Source: Xenophilus aerolatus
Lineage (GTDB): Bacteria; Pseudomonadota; Gammaproteobacteria; Burkholderiales; Burkholderiaceae_C
NCBI GenBank assembly: GCA_030418545.1
Contig: QAIB01000003.1
Span: 62,001 to 126,000, forward strand
Reading direction: 5' to 3'
DNA length: 64,000 nucleotides
The notes under the pieces are model-generated. The model was not told the DNA's origin. It saw only the letters and a list, made by a program, of their open reading frames with translations, and ran no database searches. This document shows, in pieces, positions 54,880 through 63,345 of the stretch. The first letter of the stretch is position 1, and every line of letters starts with the position of its first letter. The position numbers and the translations under genes were made by a program.

Positions 54880-57036
54880 ATGTCGCTCGTCCACACCCTG
54901 CCTTCGATCCCCGCCCGGCTCGCGGCATTGCCACTGCTCCTTGCGTCCATCTGCCTGGGCCTGGGCACCACCGCGCGGGCCCAGACACCCGAGGCGCCGG
55001 CCACCGGCGCCGCGGTGCCCACGCTGCCGGCCGTGCAGGTGGACGCCAGTGCGGAGCGGGAAACCGCCACCTCGCCCGTGATCGGCTACCGCGCGAAGAA
55101 CGCCGCCACCGCCACCAAGACCGACACCCCGCTGGCCGAGACGCCGCAATCGGTGACGGTGGTCACGCGCGACCAGATGGTCGACCAGGGTGCGACCAAC
55201 CTGCAGGATGCGCTCAACTACGCGGCGGGTGTGCGCTCCGATGCGTACGGCCTGGATTCGCGGTCCGATTCGGTGCGCATCCGCGGCACGGAGCCGACCG
55301 TGTTTCTCGACGGCCTGCGGCAGGCCTACGGGTACTACACCAGCACGACGCGCACGGACCCCTTCACGCTCGAAAGGCTCGAAGTGCTGCGCGGTCCCTC
55401 GGGCATGCTCTTCGGTGCCGGCACGGCGGCCGGCGTGGTCAATATGGTGAGCAAGCGGCCGCTGTTTGAAACGCAGCGCGAAATCGGCGTGCAGTACGGC
55501 AGCTTCAACCGCCGCCAACTGCAGATCGACCTGAGCGGCCCGCTCGACGCCGAAGGCACCTTGGCCTACCGCCTCATCGCGCTGGGGCGCAAGTCGGGCA
55601 CACAGGTCGACCACGTGCCCGACGACCGCGTGCTCCTGGCGCCTTCGCTCACCTGGCGGCCGACGGCCATGACCTCGCTCACCTTGCAGGGGCTCTACCA
55701 GAAGGACAAAAGCGGTAACACCTCGCAGTTCTTTCCCTGGGAGGGCACGCTGCTGCCCAACCCCAACGGTCAGCTGCCGCGCAACCGCTTCATCGGCGAG
55801 CCGGGCGACTACTACGACAGCCAGCGCAAGTCCTTCGGCTGGCTGTTCGAACACAAGTTCAATGACCAATGGGCGGCGCGCCAGAACTTCCGCGTTGCGC
55901 GCAACGTGAACGACAGCCTCTACCACTGGGGCGACTTCTACGGCAACGGCGTCGATGCCGGCCCGGGCGGCTGGGGCGCCGACCCGGTCTTCAAGCGCAC
56001 GCTCGGCCGCTACACCTCCAACTCGCGCACCGAGCAGCAGATTACCCAGTTCGACAACCACGTCGAGGGCCGCTTCAGCACCGGGGCGCTGCAGCACACG
56101 TTGCTCGTGGGCGCGGACTTCACGCGTTCGCGCGAACGCACCTGGACCGACTACTCGGGCTACAGCACGATCGACGCTTACTACCCGGTCTACGGCAACG
56201 TGGCCGCAGGCGTGCGCACGCCCAACCCGAAGACGCGGCAGCGCCAGTCGGGCTTCTACCTGCAGGACCAGATGAAGCTCGGCCCGTGGATCGTCGTCGC
56301 GGGGCTGCGGCATGACCGCGCGGTGTCGAGCGCCGAAGGCAGTGAGTCCGACAAGGCGTCGGCCACCACCAAGCGCTTGGGGCTGATGTACGCCTTCGAC
56401 TCGGGCTGGTCGCCCTACATCAGCTACGCGGAATCCTTCACCCCGCAATCGCCGGTCAACGGCCAGATCTTCAAGCCCCTGCGCGGCGAACAGTGGGAGG
56501 CGGGCGTCAAGTACGAGCCGGCGGGCCGCAGCCTGGCCTTCAGCGCCGCGGTGTACGACTTGAAGGAAAAGAACCAGGTGCAGCAGACCGGCCCCTACAC
56601 CTACGACCAGCTCGGGCGCACGCGCACCCGCGGGGTCGAGCTCGAGGCCCGCGGCACCGTCGGCCGCGACCTGGACCTGATCGCCCACTACAACTACACC
56701 GACCTCGATCCGCAGCTCGAGGGCCTGCCGCGCCACCAGGCCAGCGTCTGGGCCAAGTACCGCTTCGCCATCGCGGGCGTCAACGGCTTCTCGGCCGGTG
56801 CCGGCGTGCGCTACATGGGCGCTTTCCGCGACACCTCGTATGGCGGCTACGGGCCGCGGGTGCCCAGCGCGGCGCTGCTCGATCTGGTCTTCGCCTACGA
56901 CACCGAGCGGTGGCGCTACGCCCTCAACATCAACAACGCGACCGACAAGAACTACTTCAGCACCTGCCTGGCCCGTGGCGACTGCTGGTGGGGCGCGCGC
57001 CGCAACGTGGTGGCCAGTGCCACCTACCGCTTCTGA
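54880..57036 (+). CDS. TonB-dependent siderophore receptor
   Basis: A 718-residue outer-membrane receptor. A signal peptide ends near residue 35 (ARA|Q). The plug domain has VIGYRAKNAATATKTDTPLAETPQSVTVVTRDQM, LRGPSGMLFGAGTAAGVVNMVSKRP, and the barrel ends in YRF, all typical of the ferric siderophore receptor class (FhuE/FpvA-like). It should bind ferric siderophore and use TonB energy. Likely Fur-regulated. An operon with the PepSY gene follows after 30 bases. Confidence 0.93.
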   Translation: MSLVHTLPSIPARLAALPLLLASICLGLGTTARAQTPEAPATGAAVPTLPAVQVDASAERETATSPVIGYRAKNAATATKTDTPLAETPQSVTVVTRDQMVDQGATNLQDALNYAAGVRSDAYGLDSRSDSVRIRGTEPTVFLDGLRQAYGYYTSTTRTDPFTLERLEVLRGPSGMLFGAGTAAGVVNMVSKRPLFETQREIGVQYGSFNRRQLQIDLSGPLDAEGTLAYRLIALGRKSGTQVDHVPDDRVLLAPSLTWRPTAMTSLTLQGLYQKDKSGNTSQFFPWEGTLLPNPNGQLPRNRFIGEPGDYYDSQRKSFGWLFEHKFNDQWAARQNFRVARNVNDSLYHWGDFYGNGVDAGPGGWGADPVFKRTLGRYTSNSRTEQQITQFDNHVEGRFSTGALQHTLLVGADFTRSRERTWTDYSGYSTIDAYYPVYGNVAAGVRTPNPKTRQRQSGFYLQDQMKLGPWIVVAGLRHDRAVSSAEGSESDKASATTKRLGLMYAFDSGWSPYISYAESFTPQSPVNGQIFKPLRGEQWEAGVKYEPAGRSLAFSAAVYDLKEKNQVQQTGPYTYDQLGRTRTRGVELEARGTVGRDLDLIAHYNYTDLDPQLEGLPRHQASVWAKYRFAIAGVNGFSAGAGVRYMGAFRDTSYGGYGPRVPSAALLDLVFAYDTERWRYALNINNATDKNYFSTCLARGDCWWGARRNVVASATYRF

Positions 57037-57066
57037 CGACCCGCATCCTGCACACTCCGAATCACG

Positions 57067-58278
57067 ATGAAGAGCCAATCGATCAAGACCTGGGCCTGGG
57101 TGCACAAGTGGAGCAGCATCGTCTGCACCGCCTTCATGCTGCTGCTGTGCGTCACGGGGCTGCCGCTGATCTTCCACCACGAGATCGGGCATCTGCTGGG
57201 CACGGAGGTGGAAACGCCGAAGATGGCGCCCGGCACGCCCCACGCCAGCCTGGACCAGGTGCTGGCGGTGGCGCGCGCCCAGCACCCCGACCGCGTGGTG
57301 CAGTTCGCCTCCAAGGACGCCGACGACGACAACCTCTGGTTCGTCACGATGACGCCCACACCGGCGCCCACCGACGACTTCCGCTCCGTGGCCATCGACG
57401 CGCGCACGGCGAAGGTGCTGGCGCAGCCGCGCTTCGACCAGGGCTTCATGTACGTGATGTTCAAGCTGCACGTCGACCTGTTCGCGGGGCTGCCGGGCAA
57501 GCTCTTCCTGGGTCTCATGGGACTGCTGCTGCTGGTGGCCGTCGTCAGTGGCGTGGTGCTGTACTCGCCCTTCATGCGCAAGCTGGACTTCGGCACCGTG
57601 CGGCGCGACAGGCGCACGCGCCTGAAGTGGCTGGACCTGCACAACCTGCTGGGCATCGTCACGCTGGTGTGGGTCTTCGTGGTGGGCGCCACCGGGATGA
57701 TCAACACCTGGGCCGACCTCGTCATCAAGTACTGGCAGCACGACCAGCTCAGTGCCTTGCTGGTGCCCTACCAGGGCCAGCCGCTGGTGCCGGTGGCCGA
57801 GCGCGGCTCGGTGCAGCGCTCGATGGAGGCCGCGCAGGCCCAGGCGCCGGACACCAAGCTGTCGTTCATCGCCTTCCCGGGCACGGCGTTCTCGAGCCCG
57901 CACCACACCACCTTCTTCCTCAAGGGCAACGAGCCCTTCACCTCGAAGCTGCTGCAGCCGGTGCTGGTGGATGCGAAGACGGCCGAGGTCACCGCCGCGC
58001 CGAAGCTGCCGTGGTACCTCACGGCGCTGCTGGTGTCGCAACCGCTGCACTTCGGCGACTACGGCGGCATGCCGATGCAGATCCTGTGGGCGCTGCTCGA
58101 CATCGCCACCATCATCGTGCTGGGCAGCGGGCTGTACCTGTGGCTGCGCAAGGGGCAGCCCACGCACGAGCACAAGCCCCGGCCGGGCGCCGCCGGAGCC
58201 GCCGAGCCTGCGCAGGCACTGCCGCTGGCGCCGGCGGCCGCCACGCGCGCTTCCACGCAGCTGGAAGGCGCGCCATGA
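57067..58278 (+). CDS. PepSY-associated transmembrane protein
   Basis: A 403-residue inner-membrane protein of the PepSY_TM family with four predicted helices (near residues 18-40, 145-170, 195-215 and 345-365). WVHKWSSIVCTAFMLLLCVTGLPLIFHHE and WLDLHNLLGIVTLVWVFVVGATGMI carry conserved histidines found in these likely haem or flavin redox proteins. Such proteins often accompany siderophore receptors and may reduce ferric complexes in the periplasm; this function is inferred. A low-complexity Ala/Pro tail follows. Confidence 0.9.
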   Translation: MKSQSIKTWAWVHKWSSIVCTAFMLLLCVTGLPLIFHHEIGHLLGTEVETPKMAPGTPHASLDQVLAVARAQHPDRVVQFASKDADDDNLWFVTMTPTPAPTDDFRSVAIDARTAKVLAQPRFDQGFMYVMFKLHVDLFAGLPGKLFLGLMGLLLLVAVVSGVVLYSPFMRKLDFGTVRRDRRTRLKWLDLHNLLGIVTLVWVFVVGATGMINTWADLVIKYWQHDQLSALLVPYQGQPLVPVAERGSVQRSMEAAQAQAPDTKLSFIAFPGTAFSSPHHTTFFLKGNEPFTSKLLQPVLVDAKTAEVTAAPKLPWYLTALLVSQPLHFGDYGGMPMQILWALLDIATIIVLGSGLYLWLRKGQPTHEHKPRPGAAGAAEPAQALPLAPAAATRASTQLEGAP

Positions 58279-58460
58279 AGCCGACGCGCTCCTTCACGGC
58301 GATGTGGGGCTGGCCGATCGCGATGGGCGTGCTCACCGCCATCGGGCTGGTGTCGGCCCTGTTCAGCGACGGCGGCTTCGGCGACATGCTGGCCTGGGTC
58401 ACGCTGGGCATCCCGACGGCGGCCTGCCTCTGGTTCGGCTGGCTGCGGCGGCGCGGCTGA
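58275..58460 (+). CDS. small membrane protein of the siderophore operon
   Basis: A 61-residue protein with two hydrophobic helices (about residues 13-30 and 37-55) and basic ends. Its ATG overlaps the stop of the PepSY gene, so it is translationally coupled to it. Small proteins like this are often found beside PepSY_TM genes; no function is known. Confidence 0.8.
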   Translation: MKPTRSFTAMWGWPIAMGVLTAIGLVSALFSDGGFGDMLAWVTLGIPTAACLWFGWLRRRG

Positions 58461-58466
58461 AACGCC

Positions 58467-58534
58467 GGCTTCCAGGCCGAATCGGCCTGCGGCGCCCGCC
58501 GCGAGGGCGCGGGCAGCTATCGATTTCGTAGCGA
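58467..58534 (+). repeat. dispersed Comamonadaceae-type repeat
   Basis: CTTCCAGGCCGAATCGGCC, GGCGCCCGCC, GGGCGCGGGCAGC, TATCGATTTCGTAGC. It begins just after the small membrane protein stop and is in the same orientation as the copy at 60748; the two flank the second TonB receptor gene. Confidence 0.78.
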
Positions 58535-58579
58535 ATACGCGAAGGCCACGCGGGGCGCGGCTCGCCCACAATGCTTTGC

Positions 58580-60742
58580 ATGACGCCGAAGACCCTCCAC
58601 CCCACCGTTGCCTGGCTGGCATGCGCCATGCCTGGCCTGGCCGCCGCGCAGACGAGCGCTGCCGATCCCGCCGCGGCGGCCACGCCGATGCTCGACGCGG
58701 TGACGGTCAGCGTCCCGCGCGGGCAGGTCTCGCCCTTCGACGTCGCGGGCTCGGTCGACCGGGTCGAGGGCGACGAGGCGCGCGACAGCCGGCTGCAGGC
58801 CCAGCTCACCGAAAGCCTGGCCGGCGTGCCGGGCCTGCAGCTGCAGAACCGCTACAACTTCGCACAGGACCTGCAGCTGTCCATCCGCGGCTTCGGCGCG
58901 CGCTCCACCTTCGGCGTGCGCGGCGTGCGCATCTACGTCGACGGCATCCCGGCCACGCTGCCCGACGGGCAGGGCCAGACCTCCAACATCGACATCGCCT
59001 CGCTCGACCACATCGAGGTGCTGCGCGGGCCCTTCTCGGCGCTCTACGGCAACTCCTCGGGCGGCGTGCTGCAGGCCTTCACCGCGACGGGCGAGGGCCG
59101 GCCGCGGCTGCAGTACTCGGCGGCGGGCGGCAGCTTCGGCACCTGGCGCCAGGGCCTGCAGCTCAGCGGCGCGCAGGCGCTGGGCGGCACCGGCGGCGCG
59201 GCCATCGATTACCTCTTCAGCGCCAGCCGTTTCGACACCGAGGGCTGGCGCGAGCACAGCGCCGCGCGGCGCGACCTGGCCAACGGCAAGCTCGGCCTCA
59301 CGCTGGACAACGGCGACCGCCTCACGCTGGTGGTCAACCGCGTGCGCATCGACGCGCAGGACCCGCTGGGCCTCACGGCCGAGCAGTTCGCGCTGGCCCC
59401 GCGCAGCGCGCCGCTGGCGCAGCAGTACGACACGCGCAAGACCGTCTCGCAGAGCCAGGCGGGCCTGCTGTACGAACGCCGCCTCGATGGTCGCAACCAG
59501 TTGCGCTTGATGCTCTACGGCGGCGAGCGCGAGACCACGCAGTTCCAGGCCATCCCACCCTCGGCGCAGCAGAACCCGTTGCAGGCCGGCGGCGTGATCG
59601 GCCTGGCGCGCAACTACAGCGGGCTGGACCTGCGCTGGACCGGCGAGTTCGCCCTGGCCGGCCGGCCCCTCGACCTGGTCGCGGGCCTCGGCTACGACCG
59701 CATGCGCGAATGGCGCACCGGCTACGAGAACTACCTCGGCCCGGCGGCGCGGCCGTGGCTGGGGGTGCAGGGCCGCCTGCGCCGCAACGAGCGCAACGAG
59801 GTCTGGAACCTCGACCCCTACGCCCAGGCCACCTGGCGCTTCGCCGACGCATGGACGCTGGAGGCGGGCGTGCGCCGCAGCAGCGTGCACTTCGACTCGC
59901 AGGACCGCTACGTGCTGGGCCGCAACCGGGACGACAGCGGCAGCGCCCGCTACGCGCGCACGCTGCCCGTGGCCTCGCTGCGCTGGCAGCCCATGCGCGA
60001 CCTGGCGCTGTACCTGTCGGCCGGGCGCGGCTTCGAGACGCCGACGCTCAACGAGCTCTCGTACCGGCCCGACGGCACGGGCGGCCTCAACTTCGGCCTG
60101 CGCCCCTCGGTGAACGACAGCGTGGAGCTGGGCGCCAAGGCGCGCGTCGCGGGCGGGCTGCTCACCGCGGCCCTGTTCGAGACCCGCACGCAGGACGAGA
60201 TCGTGACGGCCACCAACGTCGGCGGCCGGGCCAGCTTCCAGAATGCCGGCCGCACGCGCCGCCAGGGGGCCGAACTGGGCTGGCAGCACGAGACGGCGGG
60301 CCACTGGCGCACGCAGCTGGCCTACACCTGGCTCGACGCGCGCTACCAGGACGCCTTCTGCTCGCCCGCGCCGTGCACCGGTGCGAGCTTCGTTGCCGCC
60401 GGCAACCGGATCCCGGGCATCGCGCGGCAGTCGCTCTTCGCGTCCTTCGGCTACATGCCGCCGCAGGGCCTGCGGGCAGGGGTGGAACTGCGCGCGCTCG
60501 GCCGCATCCAGGCCAACGACCGCAACACGGCCAGCGCGCCGGGCTATGCCGTGGCGGCGCTCTATGCGGGCTATGTGCAGCGTTGGGAGCGCTGGGAATT
60601 CAACGCCTTCGCGCGCGTCGAGAACGTGGCCGACCGCAAGTACGCCGGCTCGGTCATCGTCAACGAGGGCAATGCGCGCTACTTCGAACCGGCGCCCGGC
60701 CGCAACTGGACCGTGGGCTTCGGCGGCGCCTACCGGTTCTGA
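58580..60742 (+). CDS. TonB-dependent receptor
   Basis: About 720 residues. Signal peptide to near residue 21 (AAA|Q). The plug carries the DLQLSIRGFGARSTFGVRGVRIYVDGIPATLPDGQGQ and VLRGPFSALYGNSSGGVLQAFT motifs; the barrel ends YRF. The plug resembles the group of receptors annotated as catecholate/unknown-ligand, and the ligand is unknown. An alternative ATG is at 58571. No Fur-like site was recognised upstream; the region holds the repeat. Confidence 0.9.
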   Translation: MTPKTLHPTVAWLACAMPGLAAAQTSAADPAAAATPMLDAVTVSVPRGQVSPFDVAGSVDRVEGDEARDSRLQAQLTESLAGVPGLQLQNRYNFAQDLQLSIRGFGARSTFGVRGVRIYVDGIPATLPDGQGQTSNIDIASLDHIEVLRGPFSALYGNSSGGVLQAFTATGEGRPRLQYSAAGGSFGTWRQGLQLSGAQALGGTGGAAIDYLFSASRFDTEGWREHSAARRDLANGKLGLTLDNGDRLTLVVNRVRIDAQDPLGLTAEQFALAPRSAPLAQQYDTRKTVSQSQAGLLYERRLDGRNQLRLMLYGGERETTQFQAIPPSAQQNPLQAGGVIGLARNYSGLDLRWTGEFALAGRPLDLVAGLGYDRMREWRTGYENYLGPAARPWLGVQGRLRRNERNEVWNLDPYAQATWRFADAWTLEAGVRRSSVHFDSQDRYVLGRNRDDSGSARYARTLPVASLRWQPMRDLALYLSAGRGFETPTLNELSYRPDGTGGLNFGLRPSVNDSVELGAKARVAGGLLTAALFETRTQDEIVTATNVGGRASFQNAGRTRRQGAELGWQHETAGHWRTQLAYTWLDARYQDAFCSPAPCTGASFVAAGNRIPGIARQSLFASFGYMPPQGLRAGVELRALGRIQANDRNTASAPGYAVAALYAGYVQRWERWEFNAFARVENVADRKYAGSVIVNEGNARYFEPAPGRNWTVGFGGAYRF

Positions 60743-60747
60743 GGCCG

Positions 60748-60813
60748 GGCTTCAAGACCGAATCGGCCGGGAGCGCCCGCGGCTCATGCGCAGGCTGCTA
60801 TCGAAAAATGAGC
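60748..60813 (+). repeat. dispersed Comamonadaceae-type repeat
   Basis: CTTCAAGACCGAATCGGCC, GAGCGCCCGC, TGCGCAGGCTGCTATCGAAAA. Its last part is more diverged (AAATGAGC in place of a TAGC end). It lies between the second TonB receptor and the small lipoprotein gene. Confidence 0.72.
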
Positions 60814-60832
60814 TTGAGGCCGCGGCCGGCGC

Positions 60833-61048
60833 TCAGTTCTTGACGCACTCGAACATCACGTCGATGTTGCCCGGCGCCATGCCCAGCATGCGGGCGCGGC
60901 CGCCTTCCTTGGCACAGTAGGCGCCGGCCTCGTTGGCCGAACTGGCGCGCAGCTTGCCGCCGGGCATGCGGACGACTTCGAAGGACGTGCCGCAGGCCGA
61001 CAGGGCAAGGGGGGCAGCGAGGAGGCAGAGGGTCAGGAGGCGGGTCAT
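60833..61048 (-). CDS. small lipoprotein of unknown function
   Basis: A 71-residue protein with a lipoprotein signal peptide; the lipobox LSAC gives a mature N-terminal cysteine at residue 19. The mature part (GTSFEVVRMPGGKLRASSANEAGAYCAKEGGRARMLGMAPGNIDVMFECVKN) has two cysteines that could form a disulfide. I do not recognise the family. The ATG at 61048 is preferred to one eight codons upstream because it begins a standard lipoprotein signal. It follows metK in the same direction, 37 bases downstream. Confidence 0.82.
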   Translation of the reverse strand: MTRLLTLCLLAAPLALSACGTSFEVVRMPGGKLRASSANEAGAYCAKEGGRARMLGMAPGNIDVMFECVKN

Positions 61049-61085
61049 GGTGCGATTGTGAGACACGCCCATGGCGTCCAGGCTC

Positions 61086-62267
61086 TCAGAGCCCCGCCGC
61101 GGCGCGGAGCGCGGCCGCCTTGTCGGTTCGTTCCCACGTGAACTCCGGCTCTTCGCGGCCGAAGTGGCCGTAGGCGGCGGTCTTGGCGTAGATGGGGCGC
61201 AGCAGGTCCAGCATCTGGATGATGCCCTTGGGGCGCAGGTCGAAGTGCTCGGCGACCAGCGCCGACAGCTTGTCGTCGGGGATGACGCCGGTGCCTTCGG
61301 TGTAGACCGTGATGTTCATCGGCCGCGCCACGCCGATGGCGTAGGCCACCTGGATCTGGCACTGGCGCGCCAGGCCCGCGGCCACGATGTTCTTGGCCAC
61401 GTAGCGTGCCGCGTAGGCGGCCGAGCGGTCCACCTTCGACGGGTCCTTGCCCGAGAAGGCACCGCCGCCGTGCGGGCAGGCGCCGCCGTAGGTGTCGACG
61501 ATGATCTTGCGGCCCGTCAGGCCGCAGTCGCCCTGCGGGCCGCCGATGACGAAGCGGCCGGTCGGGTTGATCAGGTACTTGGTGTCCTGCAGCCACTCCT
61601 TGGGCAGCACCGGCTTGATGATCTCCTCGATGATGGCCTCGTTGAAGCTGGCCTTCATCTTGGTCGGCGACTCGCTCTGGTCCGGGTGGTGCTGGGTCGA
61701 CAGCACCACGGTGTCGATGCTGTGCGGCTTGCCGTCGACGTAGCGCATCGTGACCTGGCTCTTGGCGTCGGGGCGCAGGAAGGGCAGGCGGCCGTCCTTG
61801 CGCAGCTGGGCCTGGCGCTCGACGAGGCGGTGCGCGTAGTAGATCGGCGCGGGCATCAGCTCGGGCGTCTCGTCGCAGGCGTAGCCGAACATCAGGCCCT
61901 GGTCGCCGGCGCCGGTGTTCAGGTGGTCGTCCGATGCGTGGTCCACGCCCTGCGCGATGTCGTTGGACTGCTTGTCGTAGCAGACCATCACCGCGCAGCC
62001 CTTGTAGTCGATGCCGTAGTCGGTGTTGTCGTAGCCGATGCGCTTGATGGTGTCGCGTGCGACCTGGATGTAGTCGACGTGTGCGTTGGTCGTGATCTCG
62101 CCGGCCAGCACCACCAGGCCGGTGTTGGTCAGCGTCTCGGCGGCCACGCGGCTGCGCGGGTCCTGCTCGAAGATCGCGTCGAGGATCGAGTCCGAGATCT
62201 GGTCCGCGACCTTGTCGGGATGGCCCTCGGAAACCGATTCGGAAGTGAAGAGAAAGTCGTTCGCCAT
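61086..62267 (-). CDS. metK: S-adenosylmethionine synthetase
   Basis: A 393-residue enzyme making SAM from methionine and [41 protein letters not shown] and [20 protein letters not shown] are signature blocks. The ATG at 62267 is fixed by AAGGAG nine bases upstream; an in-frame ATG at 62294 precedes that ribosome site. A long leader follows the promoter. Confidence 0.97.
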   Translation of the reverse strand: MANDFLFTSESVSEGHPDKVADQISDSILDAIFEQDPRSRVAAETLTNTGLVVLAGEITTNAHVDYIQVARDTIKRIGYDNTDYGIDYKGCAVMVCYDKQSNDIAQGVDHASDDHLNTGAGDQGLMFGYACDETPELMPAPIYYAHRLVERQAQLRKDGRLPFLRPDAKSQVTMRYVDGKPHSIDTVVLSTQHHPDQSESPTKMKASFNEAIIEEIIKPVLPKEWLQDTKYLINPTGRFVIGGPQGDCGLTGRKIIVDTYGGACPHGGGAFSGKDPSKVDRSAAYAARYVAKNIVAAGLARQCQIQVAYAIGVARPMNITVYTEGTGVIPDDKLSALVAEHFDLRPKGIIQMLDLLRPIYAKTAAYGHFGREEPEFTWERTDKAAALRAAAGL

Positions 62268-62298
62268 GAAAGAAAGCTCCTTGTGCAAGTCCATTGGC

Positions 62299-62384
62299 GC
62301 GTTGCCAGGCTTGGTGGAGTCTTGGCGAACGCTTTAGCGGAGTTGTTTAACGTCGCCCCGCAAGTAGTTCCATAACTCGGCGAC
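62299..62384 (-). promoter_or_regulatory. possible structured leader of metK
   Basis: On the minus strand there are three potential stems in a row: GTCGCC...GGCGAC (62384-62352), CGC-TAAA-GCG (62339-62330) and GCGTT...AACGC (62332-62299) with inner GCCA/TGGC. The last is just before the metK start. I recognise no known SAM riboswitch class. It may be a novel regulatory leader or chance pairing in GC-rich DNA. Confidence 0.35.
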
Positions 62385-62462
62385 AATTTGCATTCTATTC
62401 AAGCCGCGCAAGGCTCGCCTTGCCCGCGCGTCTGCCCCTCCCATCCCTGTTGCCGCCCCCGA

Positions 62463-63335
62463 ATGACCGCGCTGTTCCGTCTGCTCGCCCGTGTGCCGCT
62501 GCCGCTGATGCACGCGCTGGGCCGGGCCTTCGGCTGGCTCGTGTGGTGGCTGGCACCCGACTACCGGCGGCGCTTTCGCGATAACGCCGAGGCCGCGGGC
62601 TTCACGCCCGAACAGTGGCGCCCGGCCATCGGCGCGGCCGGCGAAATGGTGGCCGAGCTGCCCTGGCTGTGGGCCCGCCCGGCCGGCGAGAGCGTGCTGC
62701 CCAAGGTCGTGCGCTGGGAAGGCGCGGAAGTCTTCGAGGCAGCCCTGGCCGAACGCAAGGGCGTCATCATGGTCGTGCCGCACCTGGGCAGCTGGGAGAT
62801 GTACGGCCAGGCCGTGGGCGAGCGCTTCGTCAAGGACCACGGACCGATCACCGCGCTGTTCCGGCCCTCGCGCAAGAAGTGGATCGCCGAACTCGTCGAG
62901 GGTTCGCGCGACCGGCCCGGTCTGCAGACGCTGCCCACCACCGTCAAGGGCGTGCGCGGCCTCATGCGCACCCTCAAGGAGGGCGGCTACACGGGCATCC
63001 TGCCCGATCAGGTGCCACCGTTGGGGCAGGGCGTGTGGGCACCGTTCCTGGGCCGGCCGGCCTACACCATGACGCTGCTGCCGCGGCTGGCGCAGACCAC
63101 CGGCGCCAAGGTCTTCCTCGGCGTGTGCGAGCGGCTGCCGCGCGGGCGCTATGCGATCCGCTTCGTTCCCTTCACCGGCACCGCGCTCACCGACCGCGAG
63201 GCCACGTCCGAGGCCGCGGCGGCCGCCATGAACGAAGGCATCGAGCAGCTCGTGCGCAGCCTGCCGGGCCAGTACGTGTGGGACTACGCGCGCTACAAGC
63301 AGCCCAAGAACGAGCCGATGGAGGTGGCGCAGTGA
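62463..63335 (+). CDS. LpxL/HtrB-family lysophospholipid/lipid A acyltransferase
   Basis: A 290-residue acyltransferase. The catalytic HLGSWE (His107-Glu112) is an HX4E variant of the HX4D/E motif of this family. One N-terminal hydrophobic segment (about 10-30) anchors it to the inner membrane. It should transfer an acyl chain to lipid A or its precursor. It lies ten bases before the next acyltransferase gene. Confidence 0.9.
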   Translation: MTALFRLLARVPLPLMHALGRAFGWLVWWLAPDYRRRFRDNAEAAGFTPEQWRPAIGAAGEMVAELPWLWARPAGESVLPKVVRWEGAEVFEAALAERKGVIMVVPHLGSWEMYGQAVGERFVKDHGPITALFRPSRKKWIAELVEGSRDRPGLQTLPTTVKGVRGLMRTLKEGGYTGILPDQVPPLGQGVWAPFLGRPAYTMTLLPRLAQTTGAKVFLGVCERLPRGRYAIRFVPFTGTALTDREATSEAAAAAMNEGIEQLVRSLPGQYVWDYARYKQPKNEPMEVAQ

Positions 63336-63345
63336 AGGAGTCGGC

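Noticed and set aside
54856-58173. 1105-codon open frame on the minus strand
   Set aside because: Antisense shadow of the siderophore receptor and PepSY genes, with no domain or ribosome site.
62299-62384. SAM-II or SAM/SAH riboswitch in front of metK
   Set aside because: I could not align the leader with the consensus of these classes, so only a generic structured leader is recorded.
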